From Helicobacter cetorum MIT 99-5656 (lineage in GTDB: Bacteria; Campylobacterota; Campylobacteria; Campylobacterales; Helicobacteraceae): a stretch of 64,000 nt of DNA. This document shows positions 58,391 through 64,000 of the stretch, in pieces; the stretch's first letter is position 1, and every line of letters begins with the position of its first letter. The stretch covers positions 1,736,001 to 1,800,000 of the forward strand of contig NC_017735.1 of the NCBI RefSeq assembly GCF_000259275.1, written 5' to 3'. Both the position numbers and the translations under genes were made by a program. The notes under the pieces are model-generated. The model did no database searches. It was given only the letters and a program-made list of their open reading frames with translations, and had not been told where the DNA came from.

Positions 58391-59668
58391 ATGCTGGGTT
58401 TTGATTTGGTTCTTTTTGGAGCAACAGGCGATTTAGCCATGCGAAAACTCTTTATTTCACTCTATGAAATTTATATCCATTATGGGTTTAAAGAAAGCAC
58501 TAAAATTATCGCATCTGGGCGTAAAAACTTGTCTAGCAAAGAATTTTTAACCCTTCTTTGTGAAAAAACACAATTAGACAAAAGAGAAAAGGGTAAAGAA
58601 TTTTTAGCTCATCTTAGTTATTTTTGCGTGCGTTTAGATAACCCCAAAGACTTTGAAAGCTTGAGTAAAATCGTTACAAAAAATAAACCCTTAATTTTCT
58701 ATTTTTCTATCGCCCCAAGTTTTTTTGCAACTACCGCTCAAAATTTAGCCAAAAATGCTCTTAATCACGCTAACGCTCGCCTGATTTTAGAAAAACCCTT
58801 AGGGCATGATTTAAAGACTTGCAAAGAAATCGCTCAAACTATCAGTGCCTATTTTAAAGAAGAGCAAATTTTTAGAATTGACCATTATTTAGGAAAAAAA
58901 GGCGTTCAAAATATCCTTGAATTACGCTTGAATAACCCTATTTTTAACTCATTATGGGAGCAAATCAGTTCGGTTGAAATTTGCTTGTATGAAACTTTGG
59001 GGGTAGAAGAAAGGGGCGAATTTTACGATAAAGTCGGGGCTTTAAGAGATATGGTTCAAAACCATATTTTACAAATTTTATCTCTCATTGCTACAGATTT
59101 ACCAAAAGATTTAAAAGATTTACGAAAAGAAAAAATCAAGGTTTTAAAGACCTTACAACCCCCTAAAGATTTTGAAAAACAGGTAGTGCGGGCTCAATAT
59201 CAAGGCTATAGAGATGAAAATAATGTCAATAGCAAGAGCCAAACAGAGACTTTTGTCGCCATTAAAGCCTTTTTAGACACACCTAAATTTAAAAATGTGC
59301 CTTTCTATCTAAAAACCGCTAAAAAAATGCCCTATAATCAAACGAGTGTGAAAATCCATTTCAATTCAATTAACACACTGGAATTTTCTCTCTCTCAAAA
59401 TAAAATCACTCTCACACTAAAAGACAATCAAAACCCCCTTGTTTTGGAAACCCATAACACGCATGAGTTTTTACAACCCTATGCCAAATTACTCTATGAT
59501 GCAATACAAAATAACCAAAACAATTTCGCCCACCAGCTAGAATTAGAAGCGTCATGGGTTTTTATTGACACGCTTATGGAGAGTTTTATAAACAATGCCA
59601 CGCCCTTACGCTTCTATGAGAGCCATAATCTAAACGAATCAGAATTTTTAAAACCACTCTATCAATAA
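58391..59668 (+). CDS. zwf: Glucose-6-phosphate 1-dehydrogenase
   Basis: Zwf oxidises glucose 6-phosphate with NADP to 6-phosphogluconolactone. From the ATG at 58391 the 425-residue product begins MLGFDLVLFGATGDLAMRKL, a dinucleotide-binding motif, and has the substrate/catalytic signature RIDHYLGKKGVQN at about residues 161-173. The in-frame ORF from 58268 adds 41 residues with no similarity and overlaps edd, so the later start is preferred. It closely matches H. pylori G6PD from memory. pgl follows 10 bases downstream. Confidence 0.93.
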   Translation: MLGFDLVLFGATGDLAMRKLFISLYEIYIHYGFKESTKIIASGRKNLSSKEFLTLLCEKTQLDKREKGKEFLAHLSYFCVRLDNPKDFESLSKIVTKNKPLIFYFSIAPSFFATTAQNLAKNALNHANARLILEKPLGHDLKTCKEIAQTISAYFKEEQIFRIDHYLGKKGVQNILELRLNNPIFNSLWEQISSVEICLYETLGVEERGEFYDKVGALRDMVQNHILQILSLIATDLPKDLKDLRKEKIKVLKTLQPPKDFEKQVVRAQYQGYRDENNVNSKSQTETFVAIKAFLDTPKFKNVPFYLKTAKKMPYNQTSVKIHFNSINTLEFSLSQNKITLTLKDNQNPLVLETHNTHEFLQPYAKLLYDAIQNNQNNFAHQLELEASWVFIDTLMESFINNATPLRFYESHNLNESEFLKPLYQ

Positions 59669-59678
59669 AAGGAATTTC

Positions 59679-60359
59679 ATGGGCTATCAATTATTTGAAT
59701 TTGAGAGTTTAGAAAGTTGCCACAAGGCTTTAATAGAAAATTTTAAGGAATTTTTTAATGCCACTTTAAGAGAACACAACGAAGTTGCTATCGCTTTTTC
59801 TGGAGGTAAATCGCCCATTAGCTTATTGCAAAAATTGAGCGTTTTAGATTTAGAATACCAACATTGCTTGGTAAGTTTGGTAGATGAACGCATAGTAACA
59901 CCAAGTTCTAATGATAGTAACACCAAGCTACTACACGACTACTTATTACAAAATAACGCCAAAAACGCACGCTTAATCTCTCTTTTAGGCGATGACTTGG
60001 GCGATAAAAATGCACTTTTAGACTTTGCTAACAAGCATTTCAAACAGCCCCATTTAGCCATTTTAGGCATGGGGACTGATGGGCATACGGCTAGCCTCTT
60101 TCCTGAAACGAACGCCTTTTTAAATGAAGAAAAAGAAAATATTGTCTTTACAAAACCTACAAACGCCCCTTATGAGCGACTCAGCATGTCCATTAATGCC
60201 TTGGAAAATTGCGAAAAACTTTTTTTAAGCATTAGTGGAACTGAAAAAAGAGAAGTTTTAGAAAAAGCGTTACAGGAAAATGCCCCCTACTCTCTGCCGA
60301 TTGCTAGAATTTTACACTCTAAAAAAGTTACTACGGAGATATATTATGCCAAAGACTAA
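59679..60359 (+). CDS. pgl: 6-phosphogluconolactonase
   Basis: Pgl hydrolyses 6-phosphogluconolactone to 6-phosphogluconate, feeding edd. The 226-residue product has the SugarP-isomerase/lactonase signatures [26 protein letters not shown] and [17 protein letters not shown]. It belongs to the DevB/SOL family. AAAGGAATTTC precedes the ATG. Its 3' end overlaps glk by 14 bases. Older annotations name it devB. Confidence 0.92.
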   Translation: MGYQLFEFESLESCHKALIENFKEFFNATLREHNEVAIAFSGGKSPISLLQKLSVLDLEYQHCLVSLVDERIVTPSSNDSNTKLLHDYLLQNNAKNARLISLLGDDLGDKNALLDFANKHFKQPHLAILGMGTDGHTASLFPETNAFLNEEKENIVFTKPTNAPYERLSMSINALENCEKLFLSISGTEKREVLEKALQENAPYSLPIARILHSKKVTTEIYYAKD

Positions 60360-61344
60360 AACTTACCCAAGACTATTAGCCGATATCGGTGGCACAAACG
60401 CACGCTTTGGCTTAGAAATCGCCCCACGACAAATTGAATACATTGAAGTCTTACAATGTAAAGATTTTGAGAGCTTAAGCGATGCGGTGCGTTTCTATCT
60501 CTCTAAATATAAAGAAAATCTTAAATTGCACCCCCTTTATGGCTCTTTTGCTGTGGCTACGCCCATTATGGGCGATTTTGTCCAAATGACTAACAACCAC
60601 TGGACTTTTTCTATAGAAACCACAAGGCAATGTTTGGGTTTAGAAAAATTGCTTGTGATTAATGATTTTGAGGCACAAGCCTATGCCATTAGTGCGATGC
60701 AAGAAAGCGATTTAGCTCAAGTGGGTGGAATCAAATGTGAAATCAACGCCCCTAAGGCAATTTTGGGGCCAGGAACTGGGCTAGGGGTAAGCACTCTTAT
60801 TCATAATAGTGATGGCTCTTTAAAAGTATTGCCCGGCGAAGGGGGGCATGTGAGCTTTGCCCCTTTTGATGATTTGGAAATTTTAGTGTGGCAATACGCC
60901 CGCTCTAAATTCAACCATGTGAGTGCGGAAAGGTTTTTGAGTGGGAGTGGCTTGGTGCTGATTTATGAAGCCCTATCCAAACGCAAAGGTTTTCAAAAAG
61001 CAGCCAAGTTAAGCAAGGCTGAGCTGACCCCACAAATTATTAGCGAACGGGCTTTGAATGGGGATTATCCTTTATGCAGATTGACACTAGATACTTTTTG
61101 TGCGATGCTAGGCACACTAGCCTCTGATGTGGCTCTTACCTTAGGTGCTAGGGGGGGCGTGTATTTGTGCGGCGGGATAATTCCACGATTTATTGATTAT
61201 TTTAAAACTTCGCCTTTTAGAGTGCGTTTTGAGACTAAAGGGCGTATGGGAGCGTTTCTAGCTTCTATTCCTGTGCATGTCGTGTTGAAAAAAACTCCTG
61301 GACTTGATGGAGCAGGCATTGCGTTAGAGAATTATTTGGTGTAG
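60346..61344 (+). CDS. glk: Glucokinase
   Basis: Glk phosphorylates glucose with ATP, the entry step for the pathway encoded beside it. The 332-residue product from the ATG at 60346 begins with [18 protein letters not shown] (phosphate-binding motif) and shows [15 protein letters not shown] with the catalytic aspartate, [15 protein letters not shown], and [15 protein letters not shown] of the Glk family. The longer in-frame ORF from 60280 lies wholly inside pgl, so the later start is chosen; GGAGATATATT precedes it. The methyltransferase gene begins 2 bases after its stop. Confidence 0.93.
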   Translation: MPKTKTYPRLLADIGGTNARFGLEIAPRQIEYIEVLQCKDFESLSDAVRFYLSKYKENLKLHPLYGSFAVATPIMGDFVQMTNNHWTFSIETTRQCLGLEKLLVINDFEAQAYAISAMQESDLAQVGGIKCEINAPKAILGPGTGLGVSTLIHNSDGSLKVLPGEGGHVSFAPFDDLEILVWQYARSKFNHVSAERFLSGSGLVLIYEALSKRKGFQKAAKLSKAELTPQIISERALNGDYPLCRLTLDTFCAMLGTLASDVALTLGARGGVYLCGGIIPRFIDYFKTSPFRVRFETKGRMGAFLASIPVHVVLKKTPGLDGAGIALENYLV

Positions 61345-61346
61345 TA

Positions 61347-62396
61347 ATGCGTTTTAGGGTAGCGGATATTTTTTGTGGTGCTGGAGGGTTAAGCTATGGC
61401 TTTTCTACGCACCCAAACTTTGAGTTAATATGGGCTAATGATATAGATAAAGATGCCATTTTAAGCTATCAGGCTAACCATAAAAACACACAAACCATTT
61501 TATGCGATATTACACAGCTTAATTGTCAAAATTTGCCACGCACTCAAATTGATATTTTGCTTGGAGGTCCGCCGTGCCAAAGCTACTCCACACTAGGCAA
61601 AAGACAAATGGATGAAAAAGCAAATTTATTTAAAGAATATTTGCGTGTTTTAGATTTAGTAAAACCAAAAATATTTATTTTTGAAAATGTCGTAGGTTTA
61701 ATGTCTATGCAAAAAGGGCAATTATTCAAAAAAATTTGTAGTGCCTTTAAAGATAGGGGTTATATTTTAGAATATACCATTTTAAATGCCTTAGATTATG
61801 GTGTGCCTCAAATAAGAGAGCGAGTGATTTTGGTAGGTGTGCTTAAAAACTTTAACAGGCAATTTTATTTTCCTAAACCCACAAAAAAGCATTTTTCCCT
61901 AAAAGATGCTTTGGGAGATTTGCCCCAAATTCAGAGTGGTGAAAATGGTAATGCTTTGGGCTATCTTAAAAATGCGGATAATGATTTTTTAAAATTTGTG
62001 CGAAATTCTAAAGAATTAAGCGAGCATTCTAGCCCTAAAAATAACGAAAAACTTATAGAAATTATGCAAACACTAAAAGATGGGCAAAGTAAAGATGACT
62101 TGCCTAAAGATTTACGCCCTAAAAGTGGCTATATCAATACCTACGCTAAAATGTGGTGGGAAAAACCAGCTCCCACCATTACAAGAAATTTTTCCACTCC
62201 AAGTAGTTCTAGGTGTATCCATCCAAGAGATTCTAGAGCGTTAAGTATTAGAGAGGGGGCAAGATTACAGAGTTTTAGAGATGATTACAAGTTTTATGGA
62301 AGTGCTAGTGCTAAAAGATTGCAAATCGGTAATGCTGTGCCGCCATTATTAAGTGTAGCACTCGCTCATGCAGTCTTTGATTTTTTAAAGGGGTAA
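61347..62396 (+). CDS. C5-cytosine DNA methyltransferase
   Basis: The 349-residue product has the C5-methyltransferase motifs in order: I DIFCGAGGLSYGF at about 7-19, IV GGPPCQSYSTLGKRQ with the catalytic Cys-Gln at about 75-89, VI FIFENVVGLMS, VIII QIRERVILVG and X QIGNAVPPLLSVALA. The target-recognition region between VIII and X is about 100 residues and of unknown specificity. It starts 2 bases after the glk stop and ends 1 base before the next gene, so expression is likely coupled to glk. It is the modification half of a type II system. Confidence 0.92.
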   Translation: MRFRVADIFCGAGGLSYGFSTHPNFELIWANDIDKDAILSYQANHKNTQTILCDITQLNCQNLPRTQIDILLGGPPCQSYSTLGKRQMDEKANLFKEYLRVLDLVKPKIFIFENVVGLMSMQKGQLFKKICSAFKDRGYILEYTILNALDYGVPQIRERVILVGVLKNFNRQFYFPKPTKKHFSLKDALGDLPQIQSGENGNALGYLKNADNDFLKFVRNSKELSEHSSPKNNEKLIEIMQTLKDGQSKDDLPKDLRPKSGYINTYAKMWWEKPAPTITRNFSTPSSSRCIHPRDSRALSIREGARLQSFRDDYKFYGSASAKRLQIGNAVPPLLSVALAHAVFDFLKG

Positions 62397-62397
62397 A

Positions 62398-63150
62398 ATG
62401 TTTAATAATAACGATTTTAAAGATTATAGAAAATTACTAGGTTTTAATTCGCAAAGTGCTTTTAAGGAATTTTTAGGTGCTAAAGACATAGAGCCTTGTA
62501 TTGATTTTAATTATTTGAATGCGTTAAAAGAAAGGCTTATTGACATTTTTAGCACTATCAATCATATTTATTGTTTTAAATACAATAAATATGAACTAGA
62601 GAATTTTTTTGATTTTATGGAATATGTCTTTTCAAAGATTATTGATAATAACATAATTGCCAAACTCACTAATCAAGGCAGAAGACCTGAAGAGGTGTGT
62701 TTTTCTTGGATGCGTGGGTTTCTAGTAGCAGAGTTTTTTAAAGATTTTATCGCTTATCTTTTTGGCACACAAAAAGACACAATCAAATTTTTTGGCGGTG
62801 ATAATTTTGATAACATAGAAAACTTTAAGAGAAGCCCTAAGGCAGATTTTCTGTTAAATAATCGTTTATTGCTAGAAGTCCAAAGCGGATTTCAAGGAAT
62901 AAATGACATTAAACAACATAAGGTCTTAGAAGCCAAAAGGCGTTTAGAAGAAAATAAAATCCCTACCATTGTAGTGCATTTTGACTTATTTAATGGGCAA
63001 GCGGCATGTGTAGACATTTCTAAAATCAAAGAAAATGATTTAAACTGGATAACTCGTCAGCAAATGGAAGGGCAAAGCGTGTTTAATATAGCACAAAACT
63101 TTTTTAATTATAAGATTACAGAAATTCCTAATACTCAAATTATCTATTAA
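62398..63150 (+). CDS. Probable type II restriction endonuclease partner
   Basis: A 250-residue protein directly downstream of the methyltransferase. The central region FKRSPKADFLLNNRLLLEVQ resembles a PD-(D/E)xK nuclease core (Asp in the first strand, then ExQ instead of ExK), and a helical first half (FMEYVFSKIIDNNIIAKLT) precedes it. Type II enzymes are often recognisable mainly by a neighbouring methyltransferase, which applies here. Specificity cannot be read. Its 3' end overlaps the convergent MFS gene by 4 bases. Intact and likely functional. Confidence 0.72.
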   Translation: MFNNNDFKDYRKLLGFNSQSAFKEFLGAKDIEPCIDFNYLNALKERLIDIFSTINHIYCFKYNKYELENFFDFMEYVFSKIIDNNIIAKLTNQGRRPEEVCFSWMRGFLVAEFFKDFIAYLFGTQKDTIKFFGGDNFDNIENFKRSPKADFLLNNRLLLEVQSGFQGINDIKQHKVLEAKRRLEENKIPTIVVHFDLFNGQAACVDISKIKENDLNWITRQQMEGQSVFNIAQNFFNYKITEIPNTQIIY

Positions 63151-64000
63151 GCTGAAAACACCTTAGCCTTGTATAAAAAGAAAAAGAGTATTAGAAGCGT
63201 AATAGTAAAATGGGCGGTGATAATGCTTAGGGGTGAAAAGTAGTGCAATTCTAAACTGCTTAGCGATAAGATTAGCACAGAGATTACACGCACACAGCTT
63301 GACATAAGTGATGAGAGTGATGAAATATTGTTTTTGGAAACAAAGCTTGAAAATTGATAGCCCAAACAATAGCTCATGTAAGTGAAAAACGCCACCATTA
63401 ACGCATACACCCCTATGAATAAATAAGGTATGTTAGTGAGCAATAAGGGGCTAATGCTAAGTAAGACTACAAGACAACTCAAAGTGATTTTTTGACTATA
63501 ACTAGATGCTTTGAGAAAATGAACCAGTATAGAAATCACTTGAAAAGCGATGTAGAATATAAAAAGGTGTTGCTCTTTGATGCCTTGAGCCAAAAAATAC
63601 GCTTGCCACATATTAAAATGGCTCATAAAAAAGAGTGGCACAATCAAATGCCCTACTAACAAAATTTTAAGCTTGGGATTGTCTCTAAGCTCCTTAAGAC
63701 TTCCTTTGACTTGTTCCTTGAGTAATTTTAATCCTTTTTGAGTTTTCTTGGGGATTTGATTTTCTTTAAAAAAAGAAATAATAATTAGCATGCATAACAG
63801 CACTAAAAAAAGTGCCACCATATACATGCTTGCATGCATTTTTGAATACAAAAACGAGCCAAAAGAACTCCCCATAATCATGCTTAAATAAGTGATTTGA
63901 TTATTTCTAGCTAAAAATTTGGATAAATCTTGCTTGTTCTCTTTAATATCTGTAATGAGTGTGGCATCAATAGTGCCACTCTTGCAAGCACTAGCAATAC
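63147..64000 (-). CDS. MFS-type transporter, partial (N-terminus outside window)
   Basis: Open to the window edge at 64000; the internal ATG at 63881 is not the start, because the upstream frame continues DATLITDIKENKQDLSKFLA. The visible part has eight or nine hydrophobic segments with typical MFS features: a cytoplasmic loop KKTQKGLKLLKEQVKGSLKE between halves and pairs of short loops afterwards. The closing segment is TLLILFFFLYKAKVFSA. MFS carriers export or import small molecules using the proton gradient; the substrate cannot be read. It converges on the restriction gene with a 4-base overlap. Confidence 0.75.
   Translation of the reverse strand, partial: IASACKSGTIDATLITDIKENKQDLSKFLARNNQITYLSMIMGSSFGSFLYSKMHASMYMVALFLVLLCMLIIISFFKENQIPKKTQKGLKLLKEQVKGSLKELRDNPKLKILLVGHLIVPLFFMSHFNMWQAYFLAQGIKEQHLFIFYIAFQVISILVHFLKASSYSQKITLSCLVVLLSISPLLLTNIPYLFIGVYALMVAFFTYMSYCLGYQFSSFVSKNNISSLSSLMSSCVRVISVLILSLSSLELHYFSPLSIITAHFTITLLILFFFLYKAKVFSA

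Overview
The window is low-GC DNA from a gastric Helicobacter of the H. pylori group. This rests on gene order: many neighbours appear in the same order as in H. pylori 26695 (gdhA-prmC-M48 protease; ybhB-HTH-nifS-nifU-RHH-radA-msrAB; dld-uppS-ABC; hcpC-eda-edd-zwf-pgl-glk). It also rests on Hop-like outer membrane proteins, homopolymer and dinucleotide tracts, an IS200/IS605-type element and a TnPZ-like mobile region. The blocks are joined differently from 26695, and a type III CRISPR-Cas remnant is present, so a relative such as H. cetorum fits better than H. pylori. The species is inference.

Layout. 1-2.04 kb: decayed type III CRISPR-Cas operon on the minus strand (cas10, cas6 and a probable accessory gene). 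2.03-6.5 kb: membrane protein, M48 protease, prmC, gdhA, a 29-residue ORF. 6.6-13.3 kb: ybhB, an HTH protein, the nifS-nifU Fe-S locus, an RHH regulator, radA, msrAB. 13.7-45.3 kb: a mosaic mobile region. Its left end is a plasmid-type module (mobC-mobA-mobB with a structured oriT candidate). Then come unknown genes, a TOPRIM primase-like gene, a VirD4 coupling protein whose 5' end is broken by an IS200/IS605 element, a Fic protein, an exported EexN-like protein, a toxin remnant, a small-RNA candidate and a TrbJ/VirB5-like protein. A 3,503-codon methyltransferase-helicase gene follows, carrying a 270-codon gene nested in another frame. The right part has a Xer-family recombinase, a ParA operon, phased 23-bp repeats, an IncP-like oriT and a second relaxase. 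No VirB4, VirB6 or VirB8-B11 genes are visible, so the region looks mobilisable rather than self-transmissible on its own.

45.4-54.6 kb: two outer membrane protein genes with simple repeats at their 5' ends flank dld-uppS-ABC. The first has a C10 tract that puts it out of frame. The second carries a metzincin-like HExxHxxGxxH motif and a (CT)8 tract next to its start. 54.9-61.3 kb: hcpC and the Entner-Doudoroff genes, edd-eda diverging from zwf-pgl-glk over a 64-bp promoter region. 61.3-63.15 kb: a cytosine methyltransferase and probable restriction enzyme fitted directly behind glk, followed by an MFS transporter that leaves the window.

Most notable: the nested gene in the DarB-like giant gene, the metzincin-like outer membrane protein, the decayed type III CRISPR locus, the IncP-like oriT with phased repeats beside the relaxase, and the structured RNA candidate at 24.8-24.9 kb. 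All identifications come from motif reading and remembered families; no database search was run.
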